From Arthrobacter sp. TMP15 (lineage in GTDB: Bacteria > Actinomycetota > Actinomycetes > Actinomycetales > Micrococcaceae), in the NCBI RefSeq assembly GCF_039529835.1, contig NZ_CP154262.1:62001-126000 (forward strand): a stretch of DNA of 64,000 nt, given 5' to 3'. Both the position numbers and the translations under genes were made by a program. Position 1 is the stretch's first letter; each line of letters starts with the position of its first letter. The notes beneath the pieces are model-generated. The model made no database searches. It saw only the letters and a list, made by a program, of their open reading frames with translations, and was not told where the DNA came from. Shown here piece by piece: positions 17,092 through 25,467 of the stretch.

Positions 17092-18063
17092 ATGGAAACC
17101 TCAGAACTTGCCATAAAAATTGACCATGATTGGCCGTCCGGCACCATCATCGTGACTAGTGCAGAGCTTGCCGGTGTTGGTTTGAGCCCACGTTTGCTGG
17201 CGGCAGCCGTGAAATCGGGGTTATTGCTGCGGATCCGTCATGGCGCCTACACCAAAATGGCACAGTGGCAAGGGAAGTTTCCATCAGAAAAAGATGCTCT
17301 GCGCATCGCGGCACACTTCAAAGCGACGCGGGGCAACTCCCTCTACAGTCACGTCAGTGCAGCGCGTTTGTTGGGGCTCTATGTATGGAACGCAGACGCG
17401 ATCATCCATGTCACAACACCTTCTTCGTGCTCAGCAACAAGTGCAGTGCCCGGGGTGAGGGTGCATCGCCGGGCCCTAGAGGCCGGGGCGCACCAGCAGA
17501 TCCGGCACCCCAGGCTCGGAACTGTCAGGGTGACAAGGCTGGAGCAGACCATTGTGGACTGTGCCCGTACGGAGTCATTTGTCACGGCCGTGATCATCGG
17601 CGATTGTGGGCTGCACAATGGGGCCAGCCTCGAGGTCATGCACCAGCTGTTGAGCATGCTGACTGGCCGGCGGGGAGTGCGTGCAGCACGGAGAGTTCTT
17701 GAGGCACTGAGCATTGGTTCGGAGTCTGCAGGTGAGACCCGCCTGCGGCTGGCAGTGGCGGAGATGGACGTTCCCCAGCCGGAATACCAGGTGTGGTTGA
17801 GGGCTGCGGGAAACAATTACCGGGTGGGCGGTGCCTGGCGTGACATCAAATTAGCCTTGGAGTTTGACGGAAAAACCAAATACTTCGCCTACAAGCGCAC
17901 GGAGGATGCTATCTACGAGGAGCGTCTTCGCGAGCGCGAACTCATGGAGGAGGGCTGGAGCTTTCTGCGGGTGGAGTGGAAACATTTAGCCGAACGGGAA
18001 TGGTTGGAGCGCCGAATTCTGGCCTCACGGGAGTTAGCTCGGCGCCGAAACGGCCTCCAATGA
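17092..18063 (+). CDS. AbiEi-type antitoxin-domain / DUF559-like protein
   Basis: A 323-residue protein. The first ~80 residues look like the N-terminal winged-helix domain of AbiEi-type antitoxins (SAELAGVGLSPRLLAAAV, then RIRHGAYTK). The C-terminal ~90 residues resemble a DUF559/Vsr-like nuclease fold: the patterns KLALEFDGKTKY and WSFLRVEW place Glu and Asp in the expected beta-strand. Such proteins are common and often multicopy in Micrococcaceae. No AbiEii toxin gene follows, so this is not a full AbiE system. The gene stands alone between two strong hairpins. AGG directly before the ATG gives a poor ribosome site, so the start is uncertain. Function unknown. Confidence 0.7.
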   Translation: METSELAIKIDHDWPSGTIIVTSAELAGVGLSPRLLAAAVKSGLLLRIRHGAYTKMAQWQGKFPSEKDALRIAAHFKATRGNSLYSHVSAARLLGLYVWNADAIIHVTTPSSCSATSAVPGVRVHRRALEAGAHQQIRHPRLGTVRVTRLEQTIVDCARTESFVTAVIIGDCGLHNGASLEVMHQLLSMLTGRRGVRAARRVLEALSIGSESAGETRLRLAVAEMDVPQPEYQVWLRAAGNNYRVGGAWRDIKLALEFDGKTKYFAYKRTEDAIYEERLRERELMEEGWSFLRVEWKHLAEREWLERRILASRELARRRNGLQ

Positions 18064-18077
18064 GCCGACGGTTTCAT

Positions 18078-18147
18078 CCGAGGGCGTGCCAAACCGGTGA
18101 GGGCGTATGAAATTTCATACGCCCTCACCGGTTTGGCACGCCCTCGG
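18078..18147. terminator. 70-bp perfect palindrome between convergent genes
   Basis: Each base from 18078 to 18112 pairs with its partner from 18113 to 18147: 35-base arms, no spacer and no mismatch. It sits between the AbiEi-domain gene and the convergent dehydrogenase gene and would end transcription from both sides. It contains GGGCGTGCCA, akin to the core of the hairpin at 16942-17015. A perfect palindrome of this length is unusual. Confidence 0.85.
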
Positions 18148-18182
18148 CGAAGGAGGCGGGCGAAGGGGGTGGAAGTTGCCGG

Positions 18183-19664
18183 CTACCGATCCAGCGCCAC
18201 GAGCTCTTCAACAGCGGCCCGGGCACCACGGGTGTGCAGCGTGTTAAGGGTGCGCAGGTAGGCGTCGGTGAAGCGGGTGTTGTCCACAAGGTCGCCAAAA
18301 ACGTCGCGGTTGCGCAGAAACGCCAGCTTGTCCTCATGTTGTTGCGCCGCGGCCGCCATCAAGGGCACCTTCAGGCGGTCAACCACTGTGATGGGAGCCC
18401 CGGATTCGTCCGTCCCTTCGGCATACCGAGCCCAAGAGGCAACGATGCCGGCGGAACGGGCAATCACGCCGTCGTTCTCTAGATTGAGGTTGATGACAGG
18501 GACGAGCCATTTGGGAATCCTGTCCGAACTCTCCGCGCAGAGGCGAGTCAAGGTGTCCCGGACGTGTTCGTTGGCAAAACGCTCAATGAGTGTGCGCTTG
18601 TACAACGGCAGGTCAACCCCGGGCAGGGGGGAGAGCGCCGGTGTGCCCTCAAGGTCCATGTAATCGAGAAGGAACTGCACAAATAGCGGATCCTGGCAGA
18701 CCTCGTGCGCGTAGGTGTAACCCGCCAATGTGCCGAAATAGCACAGGGCCTGATGGCTTGCGTTGAGTAGGCGCAGCTTCATGAGCTCATAGGGTTCAAC
18801 GTCATCAACTAGCTGTACGCCAGCGTCCTCATATGGGGGGCGGCCGAGCGTGAAATCATCCTCCAGGACCCACTGCTCAAAGGACTCGCACACTACTGGC
18901 CACTGGTCCGCAATGCCGAATTCCTTGGCAATGGCGCTTCGATCCTCATCCGTGGTGACAGGGGTGATTCGATCCACCATGGAGTTGGGGAACAGTACAT
19001 TTTGACGCATCCAGTTCGCCAAAGCTGGGTCCCGCAATTCGGCAAACGCCGTAAACATCTTCTTTGCCACGTCGCCGTTGCCAGCAATGTTGTCGCAAGA
19101 CATGACGGTGAATGGTGCCAGGCCCCGAGCGCGACGGCGGGAGAGGGCTTCCGTGACGAGGGCGAAGGTGGTGCGCGGGGCAGCGTTAGGGGCAAGGTCA
19201 TGAACAATGTCAGGATTTTCGGCGTCAAACTCGCCGGTGACGTGATGGAAGTTGTAGCCGCCCTCGGTCACTGTCAATGAAACGATTCGAGTGTCAGGGG
19301 TGGCCATTTTCTCAATAACAGCCTCGGGGTTGGCCGGAGCGAAGAGATATTCGGTGATTGATCCGATCACTCGGGCCTCGCGCCGGCCGTCTGGGTGCTT
19401 CAACAGCAGCGTGTACAGGCAGTCCTGTGCCGCCATGACCTGTGCCATTTTCTCATCATGCGGGAGCACTCCCACTCCGCAAATACCCCAATCAAGGGCT
19501 TTCCCGGAGTTCAGCAACCTGTCGATATACATGGCTTGGTGGGCCCGATGAAAACCACCAACGCCAAAGTGAACAATCCCGGTGCTGACTGCACTGCGGT
19601 CATATGTGGGCACAGCAACAGATTCCGGTAGTCCGGCGAGGCTCTGCGCATTGAGTTGGACCAT
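18183..19664 (-). CDS. mannitol dehydrogenase-family polyol dehydrogenase (mannitol 2-/arabinitol 4-dehydrogenase)
   Basis: A 493-residue long-chain polyol dehydrogenase. The N-terminal nucleotide fold shows VHFGVGGFHRAHQA and the active site has KLRLLNASHQAL with the family Lys, Asn and His. These enzymes oxidise D-mannitol to fructose or D-arabinitol to D-xylulose with NAD+, without metal. With xylulokinase in the same regulon, arabinitol is an attractive substrate, but sequence alone does not separate the two. Two SorC-type motifs lie 40-70 bp before the start. Confidence 0.88.
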   Translation of the reverse strand: MVQLNAQSLAGLPESVAVPTYDRSAVSTGIVHFGVGGFHRAHQAMYIDRLLNSGKALDWGICGVGVLPHDEKMAQVMAAQDCLYTLLLKHPDGRREARVIGSITEYLFAPANPEAVIEKMATPDTRIVSLTVTEGGYNFHHVTGEFDAENPDIVHDLAPNAAPRTTFALVTEALSRRRARGLAPFTVMSCDNIAGNGDVAKKMFTAFAELRDPALANWMRQNVLFPNSMVDRITPVTTDEDRSAIAKEFGIADQWPVVCESFEQWVLEDDFTLGRPPYEDAGVQLVDDVEPYELMKLRLLNASHQALCYFGTLAGYTYAHEVCQDPLFVQFLLDYMDLEGTPALSPLPGVDLPLYKRTLIERFANEHVRDTLTRLCAESSDRIPKWLVPVINLNLENDGVIARSAGIVASWARYAEGTDESGAPITVVDRLKVPLMAAAAQQHEDKLAFLRNRDVFGDLVDNTRFTDAYLRTLNTLHTRGARAAVEELVALDR

Positions 19665-19703
19665 GGTGGCGCTCCTTTGGCGAAGTGAGGTTCACCCATT
19701 GTA

Positions 19704-19735
19704 TCAAATGAGCGCTTTGATTTGCTCAAATGAGC
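19704..19735. promoter_or_regulatory. SorC-type operator pair upstream of polyol dehydrogenase
   Basis: TCAAATGAGC occurs twice in direct orientation (19704-19713 and 19726-19735, 22 bp apart, two helical turns). The second is part of GCTCAAATGAGC. This equals the motif set at 14414-14497 and places this gene under the same regulator. Confidence 0.7.
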
Positions 19736-19849
19736 ATGGCGCGTTGTTGCGCCGGAATGTGAGGTTGGACTGGTTGGGCTGCATAGGCCATTTCTGGGGA
19801 CTATATTGGCCAGTATCTAACGCAGGACTATTTTCAGCAGGAGGACAAC

Positions 19850-21598
19850 GTGGCCAAGGAACTTGCCAGTCAACTTATTGAACAACTGCAGCTTGCCGGA
19901 GTGCGGCGCATTTACGGGATTGTGGGCGACAGCTTGAACCCACTGGTGGATGCCGTGCGCAAGACAGGTGGCTCCGCCAACGGAGGTATTGACTGGATCC
20001 ACGTCCGGCACGAGGAAGCAGCCGCATTTGCAGCTGGTGCGGAGGCGCAGCTGACAGGGGAGCTGGCCGTGTGTGCCGGATCGTGCGGTCCAGGTAACCT
20101 GCACCTCATGAATGGGTTGTACGACGCCAACCGGACGGGTGCTCCCGTCCTGGCCATTGCCTCACACCTGCCCAGTGTGCAAATTGGCAGCGGGTTCTTC
20201 CAGGAAACTCATCCGGACAGACTCTTCGGGGAATGCTCAGTATATTCGGAGCTCATCAGCACCGCAGAGCAGGCGCCACGGGTTATGCGTAACGCCATCT
20301 CACATGCCGTGGGGCTTCGAGGCGTGGCCGTTGTGACTTTGCCGGGTGACATTGCCAGCCTCCCTGCCACTGCACCAACCCCACAGTGGCGTCCGCTCAA
20401 AGCGGCAAGCATGGTCCCGGCTCCCGAAAGCGTCACGGAGCTTGCGGACGCTATCAACCAAGCAGAAAAGGTGGCCATCTTTGCTGGCGCCGGTGTGCAA
20501 GGTGCGCACGCGGAGGTTATGGCACTTGCTGAACTGATCAATGCCCCAGTTGCCCACAGCCTGCGGGGGAAGGACTTCATTCAGTACCAGAACCCCTTCG
20601 ACATTGGCATGACAGGCCTGCTGGGTTACGGCGCAGCAGCTGAGGGTATTGAAGGTGCTGACCTGCTGATTTTGCTGGGCACCGACTTCCCCTACGATCA
20701 GTTCCTGCCCGATTCGCGCACAGCACAAGTTGACCGTGCCCCTGAGCATTTGGGCAGGCGCACAGACGTTGACATCGCCGTCCACGGGGACGTGCTGCCC
20801 ACGCTCCAAGCCTTGATGCCGCTCTTGACTAATAAGAAGAATTCCAAGTTCTTGGATCAAATGTTGAAAAAGCACGACAAGCTGATGAACAAGGCGGTTG
20901 GTGCATACACCCGCAAGGCAGAGAAACTTGTGCCAATTCACCCGGAATACGCGGCCTCGCTACTGGATGAAATCGCCGCCGACGACGCCATCTTTACTGC
21001 CGACACCGGCATGTGCAATGTGTGGACAGCCCGTTACATCAACCCCTTGGGCACGCGCAGACTGATTGGCTCATATCTGCACGGCTCCATGGCCAATGCC
21101 TTGCCCCAAGCCATCGGTGCCCAGAGCGCATACCCACAGCGGCAGGTCATCTCCGTCTCCGGTGACGGAGGGCTGTCCATGCTGCTGGGTGAATTGCTCA
21201 CTGTTGCTGCCCATAAATTGCCCGTCAATGTTGTGGTGTTCAACAACTCCACTTTGGGCATGGTGAAACTGGAAATGCTGGTTGACGGCCTACAGGACTT
21301 TGGTGTGGACGTTCCTGACGCCAACTACGCCGGGGTTGCTGCGGCCCTTGGCTTCCATGCGATCCGCGTCACCGACCCGGCCAAGATAGCCGACGCGTAC
21401 AAGGCCGCCTTCGCCCACAACGGGCCCTCTCTGGTGGAACTGATCACCGATCCCAATGCGCTGTCCATACCGCCAAAAATCAAGGGCGGCCAGGTGTTGG
21501 GTTTCGCCACGGCAATGTCGAAAATCGTGCTAAATAAAGGTGCTGGTGAGGCTGTCAGCATGGCCCGGTCCAACCTGCGCAATATCCCGCGCGGCTAA
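19850..21598 (+). CDS. poxB: pyruvate dehydrogenase (quinone) PoxB
   Basis: A 582-residue thiamine-diphosphate flavoenzyme. The N-terminal domain has YGIVGDSLNP and the catalytic Glu region VRHEEAAAFAAG; the C-terminal domain carries the cofactor motif GDGGLSMLLGE ending near VVFNNS. The combination is typical of PoxB, which oxidises pyruvate to acetate and CO2 and passes electrons to quinone at the membrane. The start is GTG with AGGAGG eight bases upstream. It is a single-gene unit, divergent from the polyol dehydrogenase. Confidence 0.92.
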   Translation: MAKELASQLIEQLQLAGVRRIYGIVGDSLNPLVDAVRKTGGSANGGIDWIHVRHEEAAAFAAGAEAQLTGELAVCAGSCGPGNLHLMNGLYDANRTGAPVLAIASHLPSVQIGSGFFQETHPDRLFGECSVYSELISTAEQAPRVMRNAISHAVGLRGVAVVTLPGDIASLPATAPTPQWRPLKAASMVPAPESVTELADAINQAEKVAIFAGAGVQGAHAEVMALAELINAPVAHSLRGKDFIQYQNPFDIGMTGLLGYGAAAEGIEGADLLILLGTDFPYDQFLPDSRTAQVDRAPEHLGRRTDVDIAVHGDVLPTLQALMPLLTNKKNSKFLDQMLKKHDKLMNKAVGAYTRKAEKLVPIHPEYAASLLDEIAADDAIFTADTGMCNVWTARYINPLGTRRLIGSYLHGSMANALPQAIGAQSAYPQRQVISVSGDGGLSMLLGELLTVAAHKLPVNVVVFNNSTLGMVKLEMLVDGLQDFGVDVPDANYAGVAAALGFHAIRVTDPAKIADAYKAAFAHNGPSLVELITDPNALSIPPKIKGGQVLGFATAMSKIVLNKGAGEAVSMARSNLRNIPRG

Positions 21599-21779
21599 GT
21601 GCCGGTCCAACAAAAATCGTCGTGGCTGCGCCGTCGTTTCCGCGGCGCGGAACTGCGCCCGGGGAGTATGGAAACCGCCGTCGTGCGCGGGGCACAATGC
21701 CGAGACTTGAGACAGCAGGGAAGAGTAAAAATGTGATCTTGGCGGCCAAGACGGGACAGTTTGGGGTAAGTGGGAGACA

Positions 21780-23057
21780 ATGGAAAGGATGACCTCGAAC
21801 AAAAGCAACCCCAGCCCTGCGATCGCAGTCCCCAAGGACTCAACCGCCACCACTTCGACGACGCCAGCTCCTCGTCGTCCGGCTCAGGTCATGCCTGCCA
21901 CGGAGGGCTGGAAGCAGGCGAAGGATCCGGGTGGACGCCCACTGCTGCAGTTCAAATCCCCGCGAGTTTCCCAACCTCCGGTGCATTTGGCGGACCTGAC
22001 CTTGGCTGAGCGTGAAGCGAAATTCAAGGAGATGGGCTTGCCGGCTTTCCGTGCCAAGCAGCTCTCAGTGCACTACTTCCAGCACTACACCACTGATCCT
22101 GAATTGATGAGCGACCTTCCCAAGGACCGCCGCGCTGAAATCACCGAGACAATGTTCCCGAAGTTGCTCACTGAGATCAAGCGACTCTCCACCGATAATG
22201 GTGACACGGTGAAGTTCCTGTGGCGTCTCTTTGACGGTTCGCTCGTGGAATCGGTGCTCATGCGTTACCCCGGCCGGGTTACTTTGTGCGTGTCCAGCCA
22301 GTGCGGTTGCGGGATGAACTGCCCGTTCTGCGCTACCGGACAGGCGGGGTTGACCCGCAACATGTCTACGGCGGAGATCCTGGACCAAATTGTCCAGGCC
22401 AACAGGGTCATTGCTGAAGGTGGGTTGGGTAATCTTCGCCGCGACGGCGGGCACGACGCCGAGCGCGTCACCAACATTGTTTTCATGGGTATGGGTGAGC
22501 CGCTGGCCAACTATAAACGGGTCATGAACGCCGTCCACAGGATGGTTGCGGAGGCGCCTGAAGGGTTGGGCATGAGCGCCCGCGGTATCACCGTTTCCAC
22601 TGTTGGCTTGGTTCCGGCCATCAACAAGCTGGCAGAAGAGGGTGTGGCGATCACCTTTGCTTTGTCCCTGCACGCTCCGGATGATGAGCTGCGTGATGAG
22701 CTGATTCCTGTCAATGACAAGTGGAAAGTAGATGCGGCGCTGGATGCTGCTTACAACTACTACAAGGTCACTGGCCGGCGCGTCTCCATTGAGTACGCGC
22801 TGATCAAGGACATGAACGATCACCCGTGGCGAGCCGAACTCTTGGCGAAAAAGCTCAATGCCCGCGGCCGCGGCTGGGTCCATGTGAACCCGATTCCGCT
22901 GAACCCCACTCCCGGCTCCATCTGGACGTCCTCGGAGCCGGAAGTCATGGCCGAATTCATTGACACGCTGATTGCAAACGGCGTGCCTACCACCCTGCGC
23001 GACACCCGTGGCAAGGAAATTGACGGTGCCTGTGGCCAGCTAGCCGCCGCAGAGTAA
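21780..23057 (+). CDS. rlmN: 23S rRNA (adenine-2503-C2)-methyltransferase RlmN
   Basis: A 425-residue radical SAM enzyme. The cluster cysteines are Cys177, Cys181 and Cys184 ([11 protein letters not shown]), the methyl-carrying Cys is Cys418 near the end (GACGQL). The N-terminal ~60 residues (Thr/Pro-rich) are not part of the core and are typical of actinobacterial homologues. It methylates A2503 of 23S rRNA and also tRNA. GGGAG lies five bases before the ATG at 21780; the ATG at 21789 is an alternative. Confidence 0.95.
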   Translation: MERMTSNKSNPSPAIAVPKDSTATTSTTPAPRRPAQVMPATEGWKQAKDPGGRPLLQFKSPRVSQPPVHLADLTLAEREAKFKEMGLPAFRAKQLSVHYFQHYTTDPELMSDLPKDRRAEITETMFPKLLTEIKRLSTDNGDTVKFLWRLFDGSLVESVLMRYPGRVTLCVSSQCGCGMNCPFCATGQAGLTRNMSTAEILDQIVQANRVIAEGGLGNLRRDGGHDAERVTNIVFMGMGEPLANYKRVMNAVHRMVAEAPEGLGMSARGITVSTVGLVPAINKLAEEGVAITFALSLHAPDDELRDELIPVNDKWKVDAALDAAYNYYKVTGRRVSIEYALIKDMNDHPWRAELLAKKLNARGRGWVHVNPIPLNPTPGSIWTSSEPEVMAEFIDTLIANGVPTTLRDTRGKEIDGACGQLAAAE

Positions 23058-23406
23058 CTTCTTTTGGAGCCGAGCTTCGGCTGGATTATCCTACTGAAAA
23101 CGGCATTACAGAACGACGCCGGGACCTAGAGTCCCGGCGTCGTTCTGTGGGTTAAGCGCGGCCTTACGTTGGGCGAAGCTGCCTAGTGGAGGGGACTTTC
23201 AAGGGAATCCGCACAATTTTTTGCGGATTCGATTCTGGCAAATTCCGCGGTTATTCGATGATTATGGCAGGGATTCAGGTGCTTCTACGTAGTCCCGCTA
23301 GGGGGTTCCCCCAATGTTGCTGGAAGACAAGGCTGGCTAGCGTGGTCGTAGCCGCCAAGGAAGCACAGGCAGTATTCGCCACTTCGGGCGGGTAATTAAT
23401 CACCAG
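23058..23406. other. intergenic region between rlmN and the AA10 enzyme
   Basis: This 349-bp stretch has no supported gene. It holds the rlmN terminator (23108-23148) and a 9-bp inverted repeat GAATCCGCA/TGCGGATTC with an 8-base AT-rich loop at 23205-23230, about 180 bp before the chitin-active enzyme. The latter could be an operator or a small hairpin. Confidence 0.5.
23108..23148. terminator. terminator after rlmN
   Basis: Perfect 18-base arms (23108-23125 and 23131-23148) with loop CTAGA. No T-run follows, but the stem is very stable and directly follows the rlmN stop by 50 bp. Confidence 0.7.
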
Positions 23407-24468
23407 ATGAAGCGAGAATTTTTGATGATGCAACTCCGAGGGGGCATGCTCACGCTTGTTGTTGCTGCCGCAGTGGTGGTTCCGCTTGCAACTGCTACCG
23501 GATCCTCTGCACATGGTTGGGTGACCGATCCACCTAGCCGGGCAGAAAATTGCGCAGCCGGAACGACAAGCTTTGATTGCGGCAAAATCAAGTATGAGCC
23601 CCAAAGCGTTGAAGCTCCTAAGGGCTCCCTGAAATGCAGTGGCGGAGCGCCGGAGTACACCGTTCTTGATGATGAAACTAAGCCGTGGCCACGGAAGAAC
23701 ATTGCTAGCACCATCGACATCAAGTGGAACCTAACCGCTTTGCACGCAACACAAAGTTGGGAATACTTCCTGGATGGCACGCTGGTTAAGACAGTGGATG
23801 CTCACGGTGCCAAACCAACCGCCGTCCTCTCTCACAGGCTCACAAATTTACCCCGTGGCCAACACACCATCTTGGCGCGCTGGAATGTGGCCGACACGCC
23901 CATGGCTTTCTACAGCTGCCTGGATGTCAACGTAAAAACTGATGGGTCGCTGGATCCGAGCACGGCACCAACCGAACCTGCGGTGACTCCCACACCCACC
24001 GAAACGCCCACCCATCCCCCGGCAGGGGTATGCGAGGCAGCCGAATGGAAGGCTGGCTCGTCATATAGTTCCAGTAGTCAAGTGAGCTACCGCGGCAGCA
24101 TCTGGCGCGCCAAATGGTGGACTCTTGGAGAAGCTCCCAGCGTCATCACCAGCAACGGGGCTTGGGCCTATGAGCGAGTCTGTGGCGCAACGACGCCCAG
24201 TGCCACTGCCACTGCTACTGCCACCGCGACGCCCAGTGCCACTGCCACTGCTACTGCCACCGCGACGCCCAGTGCCACTGCCACTGCGACGCCCACGGCC
24301 AATGTGCCAGGCTGCAGGTCCATCCCATGGGTACCCGGAAATATTTACGCCGGAGGAGACACTGTTTCCCGCAACGAGCACAACTGGTCTGCCCAATGGT
24401 GGACGCAGGGCGATGAGCCCGGCAGAGGTGACCCGTGGGGTGTCTGGAAAGACCTCGGGGCCTGCTAA
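23407..24468 (+). CDS. secreted AA10 lytic polysaccharide monooxygenase with two chitin-binding modules
   Basis: A 353-residue exported enzyme. A signal peptide (residues ~1-35) ends at SSA, so the mature protein begins with His36 (HGWVTDPPSR), the copper-ligand His of AA10 enzymes. The second copper ligand is His113 (NLTALHATQSWEYF). The catalytic domain spans ~36-178. A Pro/Thr linker leads to a CBM5/12-like module at 210-260 (WRAKWWTLGE), a TPSATATATATA-repeat linker, and a second such module at 303-353 (WSAQWWTQGD). It should cleave crystalline chitin oxidatively outside the cell and fits with the NgcEFG importer. No strong ribosome site precedes the first ATG; later in-frame ATGs at residues 7-8 are possible. 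Confidence 0.9.
   Translation: MKREFLMMQLRGGMLTLVVAAAVVVPLATATGSSAHGWVTDPPSRAENCAAGTTSFDCGKIKYEPQSVEAPKGSLKCSGGAPEYTVLDDETKPWPRKNIASTIDIKWNLTALHATQSWEYFLDGTLVKTVDAHGAKPTAVLSHRLTNLPRGQHTILARWNVADTPMAFYSCLDVNVKTDGSLDPSTAPTEPAVTPTPTETPTHPPAGVCEAAEWKAGSSYSSSSQVSYRGSIWRAKWWTLGEAPSVITSNGAWAYERVCGATTPSATATATATATPSATATATATATPSATATATPTANVPGCRSIPWVPGNIYAGGDTVSRNEHNWSAQWWTQGDEPGRGDPWGVWKDLGAC
24191..24298 (+). repeat. 36-bp tandem repeat encoding Thr/Ala linker
   Basis: A 36-bp unit beginning CGACGCCCAGTGCCACTG recurs at 24191, 24227 and 24263, the third copy shortened. It lies wholly inside the AA10 gene and encodes the 12-residue TPSATATATATA linker repeat, so linker length could change by slippage in frame. 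Confidence 0.9.
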
Positions 24469-24578
24469 AAGTTCACCAAACCTAAAGACTGGATGAGGGT
24501 TCCGCCGACGGCCGGCCACCTTGATCCCGCGAAGCCACAGGCTCAGTGTCCTTCCGCACCCCCGTTCAAGCCGTCCAA

Positions 24579-24619
24579 GACACCAACCCGGCCCCCCTGC
24601 GCGGAGCCGGGTTGGTGTC
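24579..24619. terminator. bidirectional terminator
   Basis: GACACCAACCCGGC and GCCGGGTTGGTGTC form a 14-bp perfect stem with a 13-base loop, followed by CTTTTCGTCTTT. It lies between the convergent AA10 and Pth2-domain genes. Confidence 0.85.
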
Positions 24620-24637
24620 CTTTTCGTCTTTCTGCGG

Positions 24638-25297
24638 CTACGGTGTGGGCGTCGAGACTGCCACGTAAGCGGTGGTGGAGCCGGGTTCAATTTCGGTGCG
24701 TCCGGCGTCCTGAATAACCGGCCCCGCCGATTTCCGGGCTCCCTTGCGAAAGTCCTTGGCAGGGAGTTTCTGAATGCCGAGGGGGAACCCATCGGCAGCC
24801 CACGCCTCCACCGTGAAGGGTTTTGCCTGAAGCACCCAGGCGAAAAGCGCGTGCGCAGCCTGAGCCGCAGCTTTCCCTGTGGACATTTCTAAGGATCCAT
24901 TGAGTACAATCGTCAGCGTCTGCGGCGGCAAAGGATCCCCAGCAGGCAGCGTGGTGGATGAAACCTGTAGTTTGGCCAGCAACTTCGGCAGATTCGCTGA
25001 GGGCATCGGAGCCAGTGCCATGGCGCTCGCCTGGCCAACAGAGACAAGTGCATGTTCGGGAAACGCTGTGAGTACTTTGGCAAACGTCTTGGCATCTGCG
25101 CGCCGGACGGATTTGGCGAAGGCCCCGGCGGCCCACTGCTGCCAGTCCGGGTTCTCCGGTTCCCGCATGAAGGCTTGTACGGATGCTAGAGCGGCCGCTG
25201 CTATTCCAAATAGTTCACCAGCGGGTTCCTTCCGGTCCACCAACAAAATAATGGGTTGGATTAGTTCCGCGGGAGTGTCTTGTGCAAATTCTTTCAC
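24638..25297 (-). CDS. peptidyl-tRNA hydrolase (Pth2-domain) protein
   Basis: A 219-residue protein. The C-terminal ~115 residues show the Pth2 pattern: a strand, then SLEMSTGKAAAQAAHA with the catalytic Lys region, and near the end IQDAGRTEIEPGSTT with the family DAG. The first ~100 residues are Ala-rich, helical and not part of classical Pth2. The protein may release peptides from peptidyl-tRNA, but such two-part actinobacterial forms are not well tested. It stands as a single gene between two convergent or divergent neighbours. Confidence 0.75.
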   Translation of the reverse strand: MKEFAQDTPAELIQPIILLVDRKEPAGELFGIAAAALASVQAFMREPENPDWQQWAAGAFAKSVRRADAKTFAKVLTAFPEHALVSVGQASAMALAPMPSANLPKLLAKLQVSSTTLPAGDPLPPQTLTIVLNGSLEMSTGKAAAQAAHALFAWVLQAKPFTVEAWAADGFPLGIQKLPAKDFRKGARKSAGPVIQDAGRTEIEPGSTTAYVAVSTPTP

Positions 25298-25467
25298 CTC
25301 ACCAGCCTAAGGGGTTCCCCAACACCTGAGCATTTTCCACGTAACCCCGCGGGTGGAGGAATGCCCCCGTGATGTCTGGCACATATGACAAGCTGGAGTG
25401 TCGCCACCATAGCCCGGCGCCATTGCCCTGCACCGCCCTCCACAGCCAGAATCTTTCGGGAGTTAGT

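Noticed and set aside
17092-18063. A complete AbiE abortive-infection toxin-antitoxin pair
   Set aside because: Only the AbiEi-like domain is present; no nucleotidyltransferase (AbiEii) gene lies on either side.
24191-24298. CRISPR-like repeat array
   Set aside because: The 36-bp units are back to back without spacers and encode the Thr/Ala linker of a secreted protein in frame.
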